DNA of 64,000 bases from QHCF01 sp003244275 (GTDB lineage Bacteria; Actinomycetota; Acidimicrobiia; Acidimicrobiales; QHCF01), in contig DAIROT010000002.1 in assembly GCA_036806345.1 (NCBI GenBank), positions 1-64,000 on the forward strand, read 5' to 3'. The notes under the pieces were generated by a model, which worked only from the letters and a program-made list of their open reading frames with translations, ran no database searches and was not told the origin of the DNA. Positions within the stretch are counted from its first letter, which is position 1, and the number at the start of each line of letters is the position of its first letter. The translations under genes and the position numbers were made by a program. Positions 8,735 to 17,223 of the stretch are shown one piece after another.

Positions 8735-9479
8735 GGCGGGCGCCCTCGGTTGGCTGGACTGGCTGGGCCTTGCCGCCCAGCTGAGCGAGGGCTGGCGGTG
8801 CGCTGGTCTCACCAGGTGGCGGGGACAGGGCTTCCCAGGCCCGGCGAGCAGCCTCTTGCTGGGCCTGCTTCTTGGAGCGCCCCTCGCCTCGCCCGAGGCA
8901 GCGGCCGGCTACGAAGACCTGCGCACGAAATCGCTTGGCGTGATCTGGGCCCATTCCCTCCAGCTCGTAGCTGGGCAACTGGTCCGCCACCAGCGCGGCC
9001 GCCTCCTGGAGCCTGGTCTTGTAATCTCGTCCTCCCGGACCTGCCGCCGCATCGAGGATTCGTCTTCCCAACCAGCCCATCACCAGGTCGGCAGCGGCCA
9101 GCCAGCCCTCGTCGAGATAGATTGCACCGATCACCGCCTCCAGTGCGTCAGCCAGGATGGATGGCTTTTCGCGCCCGCCGGAGCCGTCCTCGCCCTTGCC
9201 CAACAGCAGAGCCGTACCGAGATCGAGGCTCGCCGCCACCTCGGCCAGGGTCTCAGAATTGACCACTGCGGCCCGGACCTTGGCCAAGTCGCCCTCGGCC
9301 AGATCCGGGTAGGCGGCGTAGATGTGGTTGGTGACGACCAGCCCGAGGACCGAGTCACCCAGGAATTCGAGACGCTCGTTGGACTGGTGTCCCGAGTTCT
9401 CGGCACACCATGAACGGTGAGCCATGGCCCGCACCAGGAGCGGGCAGCGCTGGGCATCTCGGCCCAGCCGCTCGGCCAA
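8727..9479 (-). CDS. rnc: Ribonuclease III
   Basis: Double-strand-specific endoribonuclease for rRNA and mRNA processing, about 250 residues. The catalytic signature NERLEFLGDSVLGLVV lies at about 34-49 and the second acidic site DALEAVIGAIYLDEG at about 110. A C-terminal dsRNA-binding domain starts at DYKTRLQE and includes the basic helix SKKQAQQEAARRAW. An Ala/Pro-rich tail of about 30 residues follows. The likely start is a TTG at 9479; no better ATG or GTG lies between it and the acpP stop 71 bases upstream, so the exact N-terminus is uncertain. Confidence 0.95.
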   Translation of the reverse strand: MAERLGRDAQRCPLLVRAMAHRSWCAENSGHQSNERLEFLGDSVLGLVVTNHIYAAYPDLAEGDLAKVRAAVVNSETLAEVAASLDLGTALLLGKGEDGSGGREKPSILADALEAVIGAIYLDEGWLAAADLVMGWLGRRILDAAAGPGGRDYKTRLQEAAALVADQLPSYELEGMGPDHAKRFRAQVFVAGRCLGRGEGRSKKQAQQEAARRAWEALSPPPGETSAPPALAQLGGKAQPVQPTEGARRA

Positions 9480-9550
9480 GGCTGCGATGCCAGCCGGCAG
9501 TGGCTCGGCAGGGGCGGCCTCGGTAGGCGGCTCGGACGACGGGCGCAGCG

Positions 9551-9847
9551 TCAGGAAGCCCCGAGTTTGGCTACCACATAGTCGACGGCATCGCGCACGG
9601 TCTTCAGGTCCTCGAGATCCTCATCGTCTATGCGAAAGCCCACGCTGCGCTCACTCAGCTCTTCTTCAAGGCCCTCGACCAGCTCGATCAGAGCAAGCGA
9701 ATCGGCGTCGAGATCCTCGGCAAAGGAGGCGTTCTCGGTTATGCCGCCCGGGTCTATCTCCAAGATGTCGGCCAGCTGATCACGGATCAGCTCGAAGACG
9801 CGCTGGCGATCAATCGGGCCTTTCCCCACATGGGTTTCGGCAGGCAA
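9551..9847 (-). CDS. acpP: Acyl carrier protein
   Basis: Carries fatty acyl intermediates on a phosphopantetheine arm. The 98-residue acidic protein has the attachment Ser in DLDADSLALIELVEGLEEE (about residues 45-63). It has roughly a dozen extra N-terminal residues and a short insertion compared with a standard 77-80 residue ACP. It sits between plsX and rnc, the usual place for the housekeeping ACP of fatty acid synthesis, although actinobacteria with a type I synthase can use such ACPs for other pathways. Confidence 0.92.
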   Translation of the reverse strand: MPAETHVGKGPIDRQRVFELIRDQLADILEIDPGGITENASFAEDLDADSLALIELVEGLEEELSERSVGFRIDDEDLEDLKTVRDAVDYVVAKLGAS

Positions 9848-9949
9848 CGAAGACTCCCCGGGCTGGCTGGCGGACCCAGGAATGATAGCCCTTGGAAGCC
9901 GATCGAGTTTTCAGCGAAGTTCCTACCATACTATGTATTGCTATGACCC

Positions 9950-11029
9950 TCAGACCGGTCTTGATGTCTCAACTTCCTTCGAAGCATCTGCGGATGGTTG
10001 CCCGGAACCTTCGGGAGAGGTCTCCGGAGAAGCCGCAACCGCCTTGCGCAGCTTCTCCAGCACGTCACCAGCTACCAGTTCGCGGGCCATCTGCACGGCG
10101 TTCACGATGGCTGTGGCCGACGACGAACCATGGCTGATGACACAAACGCCCTCGATCCCGAGCAACATGGCTCCGCCCTGGCTCTCGGGGTCGAGGTGAG
10201 AGGCCAAGGGAGACAGCAGCGGCAGCAGCACCCGGGAGGCCTGCCTGGCTTCCTCACTGGAGTCCATGACCTCGAGGACTGCGTCCACCAGGAACTTGAG
10301 GCCCCCCTCCAAGGTCTTGAGGGCCACGTTGCCGGTGAAGCCATCCGTCACCACCACGTCGACTGAACCGGCCAGCAGGTCGCGCCCTTCGACGTTGCCC
10401 ACGAAGTCGACGTCGACGCCCCCTCCGCCCGCTTTCAGCAGGGCGTGCGCCGCCCTGACCAACGGAGTTCCCTTGGTCCCCTCCTCCCCGATGGACAACA
10501 GTGCGACCCGGGGCCGGGTGATGCCGTAGCGGGCAGCGGCGAAAGCAGCCCCCATCTGGGCGAACTGCACCAACCAGGCCGGGCTGCACTCGGCATTGGC
10601 CCCTGCGTCCAGGAGCACCGTCGGAGTGGAGCCAGGAACCGGGATGGGGGTGGCGATGGCTGGACGAGCAACGCCGGGCAGGCGCCCCATGCGCAACAGG
10701 GCGGCGGCCATGGCGGCTCCGGTGTTGCCGGCGCTCACCATGGCCGACGCTCTGCCATCTCGCACCGCCTCGGCTGCCCGGACGAGCGACGAGTCCTTCT
10801 TGCGCCTGACTCCCTGGCCCGGGTCTTCATGCATACCGATGACCTCGCTGGCGGAGACAACTTCCAGGTTGCCCGTGTCCCCGAGGTCCTGGGGTCGGCC
10901 AACCAGCAGGACGGCAATCCCCAATTCCTCAGAGGCCCGGCGAGCGCCGGCGACTACCTCACTGGGGGCGTGGTCGCCCCCCATGGCGTCCACCGCGACC
11001 GGCAGCGCTGACCCTCCAACCGCAGCCAC
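9950..11029 (-). CDS. plsX: Phosphate acyltransferase PlsX
   Basis: Converts acyl-ACP to acyl-phosphate, the donor for glycerol-3-phosphate acylation at the start of phospholipid synthesis. The 359-residue product shows VAVDAMGGDHAPSEVV at the N-terminus, MVSAGNTGAAMAAALLRMGR, LLDAGANAECSP and DGFTGNVALKTLEG. A polar tail of about 30 residues is extra. The GTG start directly follows the rpmF stop (TAG-GTG), and acpP lies downstream, so rpmF-plsX-acpP-rnc-mutM-smc probably form one unit. Confidence 0.96.
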   Translation of the reverse strand: MAAVGGSALPVAVDAMGGDHAPSEVVAGARRASEELGIAVLLVGRPQDLGDTGNLEVVSASEVIGMHEDPGQGVRRKKDSSLVRAAEAVRDGRASAMVSAGNTGAAMAAALLRMGRLPGVARPAIATPIPVPGSTPTVLLDAGANAECSPAWLVQFAQMGAAFAAARYGITRPRVALLSIGEEGTKGTPLVRAAHALLKAGGGGVDVDFVGNVEGRDLLAGSVDVVVTDGFTGNVALKTLEGGLKFLVDAVLEVMDSSEEARQASRVLLPLLSPLASHLDPESQGGAMLLGIEGVCVISHGSSSATAIVNAVQMARELVAGDVLEKLRKAVAASPETSPEGSGQPSADASKEVETSRPV

Positions 11030-11209
11030 CTAGTCGACTTCGACAGCCTGGCGATTGTGGTACCAGCCACAGTTCGGACAAACCACATGGGGCAGCTTGG
11101 CCTGACGACACTGGGGGCAGAGGCTGCGGGGGGGTGCAGCCAGTGTCCAGTTGGACGCCCGACGGCTCCGACTCTTCGCCTTGGAGGTCTTCTTCTTGGG
11201 AACGGCCAT
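11030..11209 (-). CDS. rpmF: 50S ribosomal protein L32
   Basis: A 59-residue basic ribosomal protein. It starts MAVPKKKTSKAKSRSRR and continues with the family's SNWTLAAP stretch. A zinc ribbon follows, formed by CPQC (about residue 35) and CPNC (about 48), the second ending in CGWYHNRQ. The Zn-binding C+ form is intact. It is the first gene of the plsX cluster and abuts plsX without a gap. The 134-base region upstream, before yceD, contains a TGCCGG/CCGGCA inverted repeat but no evident gene. Confidence 0.96.
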   Translation of the reverse strand: MAVPKKKTSKAKSRSRRASNWTLAAPPRSLCPQCRQAKLPHVVCPNCGWYHNRQAVEVD

Positions 11210-11343
11210 GGGGTGCTCGCTCTACTTTCCTGCCGGATCCAGCCGGCACTTGGTGAGATGGTAGGCGCCCAGGCGATCACCCTGTGAGGTTCTGGCTGAC
11301 GCAGGAGGCTCCACCACTGGGGTGTGGGCACTGGCGCGCCCCC

Positions 11344-11862
11344 TCAGTGCGGCTCCGAAGCCTCCCGCAGGACATCCAGAGCGGCCCAGCGGGCGTCGAC
11401 CCCCTCGCTGTGCCCGGTACATGGGCCCTGGTTGCGGTTTGAACCACAGACCGGGCACAGACCCTTGCAGTCCTCCTGGCACAGGGGCGCCAGTGGTAGT
11501 TCAAGCAGCACCGCGTCACGGGCCAAGGGCTCCAGGTCGAGCTGGTCTCCATGTAATGGGTAGGTCACCTCGGGATCACCGGCCTCCTCGAACAGCTCCC
11601 GAACGTGGGTCGACAGCTCCCCGCCAGCCGGCGCCAGGCAACGGCGGCACTCTCCGACCCAGGGAGCACTGACCGTCCCGGAGGCGAGGATGCCCCCATG
11701 GACCCACTCCAACCCGACGTCGACCACAACCTCGGACCCCTGCGGCACCTGGCTGGCCGTTATTGCCAGGTCCGGAATTGGGGCACATCGGTATTCCCAC
11801 CTCCGAGCCCCTGGATCACGCCGGAGGGTGCCAACATGAACGATGAGAGGGTGGCGCGCCAT
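11344..11862 (-). CDS. yceD: YceD family protein (DUF177)
   Basis: A 172-residue member of the YceD family, which is almost always next to rpmF and is linked to 23S rRNA or large-subunit maturation; its exact reaction is not established. Visible family features are the ECRRCL motif at about residue 90, an acidic EEAGDPEVTYPL segment, DLEPLARDAVLLELPL, and a C-terminal pair of Cys motifs (CQEDCKGLCPVCG) that probably binds zinc. Upstream lies a 16-bp tandem array, so its promoter and leader are interrupted by repeats and an assembly gap. Confidence 0.9.
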   Translation of the reverse strand: MARHPLIVHVGTLRRDPGARRWEYRCAPIPDLAITASQVPQGSEVVVDVGLEWVHGGILASGTVSAPWVGECRRCLAPAGGELSTHVRELFEEAGDPEVTYPLHGDQLDLEPLARDAVLLELPLAPLCQEDCKGLCPVCGSNRNQGPCTGHSEGVDARWAALDVLREASEPH

Positions 11863-11910
11863 ACCCCTTCAGTTTATGACGGCTCGGCCGCGGCGGTTAC
11901 GGCCCTGACG

Positions 11911-12151
11911 TGGCGGACCTGGCGTGTGGCGGACCTGGCGTGTGGTGGACCTGGCGTGTGGTGGACCTGGCGTGTNNNNNNNNNNNNNNNNNNNNNNNNN
12001 NNNNNNNNNNNNNNNNNNNNNNNNNNNNNNNNNNNNNNNNNNNNNNNNNNNNNNNNNNNNNNNNNNNNNNNNNNNGGTGGCCCTGGCGTGTGGTGGCCCT
12101 GGCGTGTGGTGGCCCTGGCGTGTGGTGGCCCTGGCGTGTGGTGGCCTGGCG
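11911..12151. repeat. 16-bp tandem repeat array, broken by a 100-N gap
   Basis: The unit is ACCTGGCGTGTGGTGG. Three full copies and one partial copy stand left of the gap (11917-11975), the first with one substitution. Four copies of a variant starting CCCTGG stand right of it (12081-12144), then a degraded copy. Thus all left copies have A and all right copies have C at position 1. There are no spacers, so this is not CRISPR. Because 16 is not a multiple of three, all frames cycle through the array. It fills the space between the yceD start and the sepIVA-like stop. The true copy number is unknown; Ns occupy 11976-12075. Confidence 0.95.
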
Positions 12152-12202
12152 AGTGTGCCAATGGTGACCTCGGGGAATGCGCCACTGGCAGGCGGACTCG
12201 GT

Positions 12203-12796
12203 TTACCGGTCCTGGTCGAAGAAGGCGTCGTCGGCACCGCTGCCGAGGAGGACCTCGCCAGTCAGGGGGCCCATCGACCCCTCGAGGCCGGTGTCCGTCA
12301 ACAGTCCCGGACCACCCGCCGGCTCCGGCGTGAGGCGCAGCTTCTCTCGGCCTGCCTGGACCTGCTTGGTAGTCCGATCGAGGACGATCTCGAAGGCCGC
12401 CAGCTTTTGGTCGCAATAGTCCTCGGCCTGATGGCGCAGGCGGCGGGCGTCTTCCTGGGCCGTCTCCACGGTATGGGCCGCCGTCTGGTTGGCCTGGCGG
12501 ACCACCTCGGTTCGCTGCACCATCCGCTCCGCCCTGACCCTTGCCGCGTCGAGAATCTCCTCGCCCTCTCGGCGAGCTTTGACCAGGAACTCCTCTCGCT
12601 CCTTCAGCATCCAACGGGCCTGGCGCATCTCGTCGGGGAGGCGCTCGACGGCCGTCTCCAGCAACTCCACCACCTCGTCCTTGCTGATGAGCACCGACGC
12701 CGAGAGAGGTACTGACTTGGCGTTGGTGATGATTTCCACCACCCGTCGCACCAGCGTCTCGACGTCGGGCTGCGGCTGGCTCTCAGAGACGCTCAT
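12203..12796 (-). CDS. DivIVA/SepIVA-like coiled-coil protein
   Basis: A 197-residue protein, mostly charged alpha-helix from about residue 40 to 150, with a heptad-like Ala/Glu/Arg pattern typical of coiled coils. In mycobacteria the corresponding position near rnc and yceD is held by SepIVA, a DivIVA-family septum and cell-envelope factor; the assignment here rests on context and helix pattern rather than a diagnostic motif. The C-terminus is a loose Gly/Pro/acidic tail. Its stop overlaps nothing, but its ATG overlaps the coaD stop by four bases, so the two are co-translated. An ATP synthase b-like or other DivIVA protein is the main alternative. Confidence 0.7.
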   Translation of the reverse strand: MSVSESQPQPDVETLVRRVVEIITNAKSVPLSASVLISKDEVVELLETAVERLPDEMRQARWMLKEREEFLVKARREGEEILDAARVRAERMVQRTEVVRQANQTAAHTVETAQEDARRLRHQAEDYCDQKLAAFEIVLDRTTKQVQAGREKLRLTPEPAGGPGLLTDTGLEGSMGPLTGEVLLGSGADDAFFDQDR

Positions 12797-13293
12797 CGGG
12801 CTGGCCTGGGCCTCTCCTCGAACTGCCGGTCAGACAAACGTTTGGCCACCGGGATGGGCACGAGTCCCGACACGTCACCACCAAGGCGGGCGACCTCTCG
12901 CAAGAGCTTGGATGCGATGAAGGAATGGGTCGAGTGGGTGGGGATGAACAAGGTCTCGATACCAGACAGGTGCTGGTTCATCTGCGCCATCTGCAGCTCG
13001 TTCTCGAAGTCGGACACCGCTCGCAGCCCCTTGACGATGACTGAGGCCCCCACCTCTTGGGCCAGGGTCACCACCAGCGTGTCCACCGAGACGACGCGAA
13101 CAGCACCGACGTGGGCAAGGGACTCCTCGATCATCTCCTTGCGCTCGGCCAGGCTGAACAGCGGTGCACCCTTCTGAGGGTTGCGCAGGGCTGCCACCAC
13201 CACCTGGTCGAACAGGCGGCTGGCCCGCTCGACAATCTCCAGGTGGCCATTGTGGAACGGATCGAATGAACCAGGAAACAGGGCGATTCTCAA
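12793..13293 (-). CDS. coaD: Pantetheine-phosphate adenylyltransferase
   Basis: Transfers AMP from ATP to 4'-phosphopantetheine, the fourth step of CoA synthesis. The 166-residue product has the nucleotidyltransferase motif GSFDPFHNGHLEIVERA at residues 8-24, the substrate-binding VIVKGLRAVSDFENELQMA, and the C-terminal THSTHSFIASKLLREVARLG in place of the usual ISSTxxRE loop. It starts three bases after the rsmD stop and overlaps the sepIVA-like gene by four bases. The order rsmD-coaD is common in bacteria. Confidence 0.96.
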   Translation of the reverse strand: MRIALFPGSFDPFHNGHLEIVERASRLFDQVVVAALRNPQKGAPLFSLAERKEMIEESLAHVGAVRVVSVDTLVVTLAQEVGASVIVKGLRAVSDFENELQMAQMNQHLSGIETLFIPTHSTHSFIASKLLREVARLGGDVSGLVPIPVAKRLSDRQFEERPRPAR

Positions 13294-13296
13294 AGG

Positions 13297-13878
13297 TCAC
13301 CTCTCTGCGACAGGGAGCCGGATCACCGTTACCACCGTACCGCCATAGTGCTTGATCCTCAGTATCTCCCACCCGCCGACCGCCTCGATGGGGTGAGCCG
13401 ATTCCAGCACCGCCAGAGCCGGGGAAAGGCCAGTACGCAACGCCCAGAGCAGCTCGGCCCAGGCCGAGAACCGGTAAGGGGGATCACAAAGCACCAGGTC
13501 ACAGGCCCGGTCATTGCCCGGCTGGCTACTTTCCAGCCAGGCCAGCACATCGGCACCGACCACCCGGATCGACGGGCCGGTCTCAGCGGCGGTCGGGGCG
13601 GCGGCAAAGCCAGCGGTGGCCAGGTTGGCCAGGATGGCCTGACGGGCTCGGCGGTGGCGTTCGACGAAGGTTGCCCCCGCCGCCCCTCGGGACAAGGCCT
13701 CTATGCCCATGGCCCCGGTGCCGGCGAAGAGATCCACCACCTCGGCACCGACCACCGTGTTCAGGCTGGCCAGCATGTCGAACACCGCCTCGCGCACAAA
13801 GTCACTGGTGGGACGGATCGCCCCCCCAGCCGGGGCCTGGAGCCGCCGCCCCCTCGCTACCCCTCCGACCACCCTCAC
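13297..13878 (-). CDS. rsmD: 16S rRNA (guanine966-N2)-methyltransferase RsmD
   Basis: Methylates G966 of 16S rRNA in assembled small subunits. The 193-residue product begins MRVVGGVARGRRLQAP, typical for the family, then has RPTSDFVREAVFDML, the SAM site VVDLFAGTGAMGIEALSRGA and the catalytic DPPY motif (LVLCDPPYRFS, about residue 132). It is the first gene of the leftward cluster and faces the divergent methyltransferase gene across an 83-base spacer. That spacer contains a GCGCG-rich direct repeat near 13930 and presumably both promoters. Confidence 0.95.
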   Translation of the reverse strand: MRVVGGVARGRRLQAPAGGAIRPTSDFVREAVFDMLASLNTVVGAEVVDLFAGTGAMGIEALSRGAAGATFVERHRRARQAILANLATAGFAAAPTAAETGPSIRVVGADVLAWLESSQPGNDRACDLVLCDPPYRFSAWAELLWALRTGLSPALAVLESAHPIEAVGGWEILRIKHYGGTVVTVIRLPVAER

Positions 13879-13961
13879 CGCGCTCCAAACTACGGCCCCG
13901 AGCTACGACAGCGGCGCGGTGACGGGGCCGGCGCGGCGCGGCGCGGCGCGAAGATGGTGTC

Positions 13962-14774
13962 GTGGCGATCCCAGCAGACACCTATACCCATGGCCATCAC
14001 GACAGTGTGCTGCGCTCCCACCGATGGCGAACCGCCGAGAACTCGGCCGGGTACCTCTTGGCCCACCTGCGTCCTGGCCAGCGGCTGCTGGACGTCGGTT
14101 GCGGCCCGGGCACCATCACCATCGACCTGGCCCGACGCACGGCACCTGGGGCGGTGGTGGGCCTGGACAGGGATGGCCCGACGCTGGACGCCGCCCGTAC
14201 AGCCGCCCACGAGGCAGGCGTTCACAACGTCCGGTTCGAGGCCGGGGACGCCTACCGCCTCGACCATCCCGACGCCAGCTTCGACATCGTGCATGCCCAC
14301 CAGCTGCTCCAGCATCTGAGCGATCCGGTCGCCGCGCTGGCCGAGATGCGGCGCGTGTGCAAGCCGGGTGGCTATGTGGCAGCACGGGATGGTGACTACC
14401 AATCTATGACATGGTACCCAGCGGACCCGCGGCTGGACCGGTGGCTGGAGCTCTATCGCCGGGTAGCGCGCAGTAACGATGCCGAGCCTGACGCCGGCCG
14501 GCACCTGCTGGCATGGGCCCATGCCGCCGGCTGTCGCCAGGTCACCAGCTCGGCGTCGGCCTGGTGTTACGCCAGCCCCGATGAACGAGCCTGGTGGGGC
14601 GGTCTGTGGTCTGAGCGGGTTACCAGCTCGGCCCTGGCCGAACAGGCCGTGTCCAAGGGCTTGGCCGACCGAGCCCAACTGGAGGATCTCGCCGCTGCCT
14701 GGCTGGACTGGGCCAGCCAGAGCGACGGCTGGTTCGCGGTCCTCAACGGCGAGATCCTGGAGCACGTCACCTGA
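13962..14774 (+). CDS. Class I SAM-dependent methyltransferase (UbiE/MenG-like fold)
   Basis: A 270-residue methyltransferase. The SAM-binding motif LLDVGCGPGTITIDLA is at about 42-57, then VGLDRDGPTLDAARTAA, a DIVHAHQLLQHLSDP motif and MRRVCKPGGYVAARDGD. The N-terminal TYTHGHHDSVLRSHRWRTAENSAGYLL is typical of a widespread actinobacterial and fungal group of methyltransferases with unproven small-molecule substrates. It stands alone, divergent from rsmD, and is followed by a decayed GntR regulator that may once have controlled it. The GTG at 13962 is favoured because it places the HGHH region at the usual distance. Confidence 0.85.
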   Translation: MAIPADTYTHGHHDSVLRSHRWRTAENSAGYLLAHLRPGQRLLDVGCGPGTITIDLARRTAPGAVVGLDRDGPTLDAARTAAHEAGVHNVRFEAGDAYRLDHPDASFDIVHAHQLLQHLSDPVAALAEMRRVCKPGGYVAARDGDYQSMTWYPADPRLDRWLELYRRVARSNDAEPDAGRHLLAWAHAAGCRQVTSSASAWCYASPDERAWWGGLWSERVTSSALAEQAVSKGLADRAQLEDLAAAWLDWASQSDGWFAVLNGEILEHVT

Positions 14775-14807
14775 TCACAGGCGCACGCGTGCGGCGGCGG
14801 CCCTGGG

Positions 14808-15060
14808 GGATTGCAGGAGCAGATCGCCCGGAATGTCCGGCGAGCAGTGGCCGACGACATCCTCAGCGGCGGTGAGAAGCTGCCACCGGCCAGCGAATTG
14901 GCCATCGTTCTGAGTGTGAACGGCGCTCGCATCTCGGCCGGTAGGCGCCCCTTGAGATTGAGGGCGCCGTCGTCGTGGCACCCGCACAGCAACCGGGACT
15001 CGAAGACGAGGACTATCGGGCCCAGGTCGCCAGATTGGTCCGACCGGGCGATCTCCCGAT
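14808..15060 (+). pseudogene. Remnant of a GntR-family regulator (YtrA-like)
   Basis: The first part reads EQIARNVRRAVADDILSGG and then KLPPASELAIVLSVN, which is the N-terminal winged-helix half of a short GntR regulator. After SVN the expected recognition helix and wing are missing. A different frame then gives EIEGAVVVAPAQQPG and YRAQVARLVRPGDLP, matching the wing end and start of the effector tail. This fits an internal deletion of some tens of bases plus a frame change. No start codon with a good ribosome site is seen. The alternative is a chance resemblance, but two collinear matches in the right order make decay more likely. Confidence 0.6.
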
Positions 15061-15072
15061 CCCCGACTCGCT

Positions 15073-17223
15073 TCAGCTCTTGAACAGGTACTCGGCCTCC
15101 TCATCGTCGATCAGCAGCCGGACCTCGTCGGCCAGGGCCGGGTGGCCGGCCAGTCCTGGGTCCTCGCCGACCAAGGCGAAGGCCACCGCCCGGGCCGCGC
15201 CGACCAGATCCTTGTCCCTGCGCAGGGAGGCCAGCTTGAGATCGCTGCGACCCTGTTGGCGGGTTCCCAGGATCGTTCCCTCACCCCTCAGATCCAGATC
15301 CACCTCCGCCAGCTCGAAACCATCGGTCGAGGCGGCCAGGGCCTCCAGTCTGGCCTCGGCCTCCGGTGAGGACGCCTCCCCCAGCAGGTAGCACCACGAG
15401 GGCGCCAATCCCCGCCCCACCCGACCCCGAAGCTGGTGCAGCTGGGCCATGCCAAACCGATCGGCATCCTCCACCACCATCACGGTGGCCCCGGGCACGT
15501 CCACCCCCACCTCGATGACGGTGGTGGCCACCAGCACGTCCAGCTCGCCCCGGCGAAAGGCGCCCATCACCGCCTCCTTGTCCCTGCCTGCCATCTGGCC
15601 GTGCAACAGCCCGAGGTGCAGCCCGCGAAGCTCCTCGACGGAGAGGCGCTCGTACTCCTCGGTGACCGAACGGGCCTGGACCCGCTCGGACCCCTCGACC
15701 AGTGGGCACACCACGTAGGCCTGGTAGCCGGCGGCCACCTGCGCGCGCACCCGGTTCCAGGCCGATTCCTCCCCGAGGGGCCCCTGCGCCCACTCGGTGA
15801 CCACTGGGACGCGCCCGGGGGGCAACTCGTCGAGGACCGTGACGTCCAGGTCCCCGAACACGGTCATGGCCGCGGTGCGAGGGATGGGCGTGGCCGTCAT
15901 GACCAGCACATCGGGGTCGGCCCCCCCCGAAGAGGCGCCCTTGGCTCGCAGCGCAGCCCGCTGCTCCACGCCGAAGCGATGCTGCTCGTCGATCACCACC
16001 ACCCCCAGCGACGCAAAGCCCACCTCCTCGGTCAACAGCGCATGGGTCCCCACCAGGATGTCAATCTCACCAGCTCGCAGGGAGGCGTGCAGCCGGGCTC
16101 GCTCGCCAGCCCCAATCCGGCTGGTGAGCAGCTCCACTCGCACCGGGCGATCGCCGGCCAGGGTGGCCGGGTCGGGCACACTCAGCTGGCCCAGCAGGTC
16201 GCGCAGACCCAGATGATGCTGGTCGGCCAGGACCTCGGTGGGAGCCATGAGGGCGCCCTGGTGTCCACCCTGCACGGCTACCAACAAGGTGCTCAGGGCC
16301 ACCACCGTCTTTCCCGCCCCTACATCGCCCTGCAGCAGGCGGTGCATGGGGTGGGCGCGGCCCAGGTCGGCGGTGATCTCGACCATGGCCCTGACCTGGG
16401 CCGCCGTGAGAGAAAACGGCAACCGGGCCCGCCACCTTCCCACCAGCCCGGCCTCCGGCCCGACGACGTGGGCGATCCCTACCGCATCTCGCTCCAGGGC
16501 TGCCTTGCGCATGACGAGGGTCACCTGGAGGCGCAGCAGCTCGTCAAAGGCCAGTCTCCGCCGGGCCACCGAGGCCGCGTCCGAGGTGGTAGGGGCATGG
16601 ATCTCGTCGAACGCCTGGCTGCGGCCCATGAGACCCAGTTGGTCCAGCCATCGCTGGTCCAGGGGCTCAGCCAGCTCCCCGGCCCGCTGCCGCGCCTCGC
16701 GCACCCACCCGGCCAGCTCCCAGCTGGTGAGCCCCGCCTTGTCCGACTGCGGGTAGACCGGCACGATGCGCCCGGTGCGGTCGCCCACCAGGTCGACCAC
16801 CGGGTTGGTCATCTGGCGCCGGCCCCGGTACAGCTCGATCTTGGCGAAGACCACCGCCTGGCGTCCGACCGCCAGCTGCTTGGCTCGCCACCCCTGGTTG
16901 AAGAACGAGCAGCGCAGGTACCCGCTCCCGTCGTACAGGTCCACCTCGACCAGGGCCTTGCCATTGCGGGTCCGCCGGCTCGACACCCGCTTCACATGGC
17001 CCAGCACCATGGCCTCCTGGCCCACCACCAGATCGACCACCGCCACCTGGCGAGACCGGTCGATATAGCGACGGGGGTAGTGAGTGAGCAGATCCAACAC
17101 GCTGGTGATGCCCATCTCGGCCAGGGCGTCGGCCTTGCGGGGACCCACGCCGTCCAGCACCGTCACCGGCTTGTCACCGAGCGAGCGCAGCGAGCGCCCG
17201 ACCCAGGTGACCGGTTGGCCCAT
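15073..17223 (-). CDS. recG: ATP-dependent DNA helicase RecG
   Basis: Reverses stalled replication forks and branch-migrates Holliday junctions. The product is about 716 residues. The N-terminal wedge/OB domain has GVGPRKADALAEMGI and HYPRRYIDRS. Helicase motifs follow: LLQGDVGAGKTVVA, MAPTEVLADQH, VVIDEQHRFGVEQR, MTATPIPRT, and the C-terminal VATTVIEVGVDVPGA and LHQLRGRVGRG. The ATG at 17223 overlaps the stop of the DAK2 gene by one base (TAATG) and precedes the conserved wedge; in-frame codons upstream lie within that gene and were rejected. Confidence 0.97.
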   Translation of the reverse strand: MGQPVTWVGRSLRSLGDKPVTVLDGVGPRKADALAEMGITSVLDLLTHYPRRYIDRSRQVAVVDLVVGQEAMVLGHVKRVSSRRTRNGKALVEVDLYDGSGYLRCSFFNQGWRAKQLAVGRQAVVFAKIELYRGRRQMTNPVVDLVGDRTGRIVPVYPQSDKAGLTSWELAGWVREARQRAGELAEPLDQRWLDQLGLMGRSQAFDEIHAPTTSDAASVARRRLAFDELLRLQVTLVMRKAALERDAVGIAHVVGPEAGLVGRWRARLPFSLTAAQVRAMVEITADLGRAHPMHRLLQGDVGAGKTVVALSTLLVAVQGGHQGALMAPTEVLADQHHLGLRDLLGQLSVPDPATLAGDRPVRVELLTSRIGAGERARLHASLRAGEIDILVGTHALLTEEVGFASLGVVVIDEQHRFGVEQRAALRAKGASSGGADPDVLVMTATPIPRTAAMTVFGDLDVTVLDELPPGRVPVVTEWAQGPLGEESAWNRVRAQVAAGYQAYVVCPLVEGSERVQARSVTEEYERLSVEELRGLHLGLLHGQMAGRDKEAVMGAFRRGELDVLVATTVIEVGVDVPGATVMVVEDADRFGMAQLHQLRGRVGRGLAPSWCYLLGEASSPEAEARLEALAASTDGFELAEVDLDLRGEGTILGTRQQGRSDLKLASLRRDKDLVGAARAVAFALVGEDPGLAGHPALADEVRLLIDDEEAEYLFKS

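Noticed and set aside
11911..12151. Possible CRISPR array at the 16-bp repeats
   Set aside because: Units are directly adjacent with no spacers, are too short, and there are no cas genes in the window.
12203..12796. ATP synthase F0 subunit b
   Set aside because: Similar helical composition, but there is no N-terminal membrane helix and no ATP synthase genes nearby; context favours a SepIVA/DivIVA-like protein.
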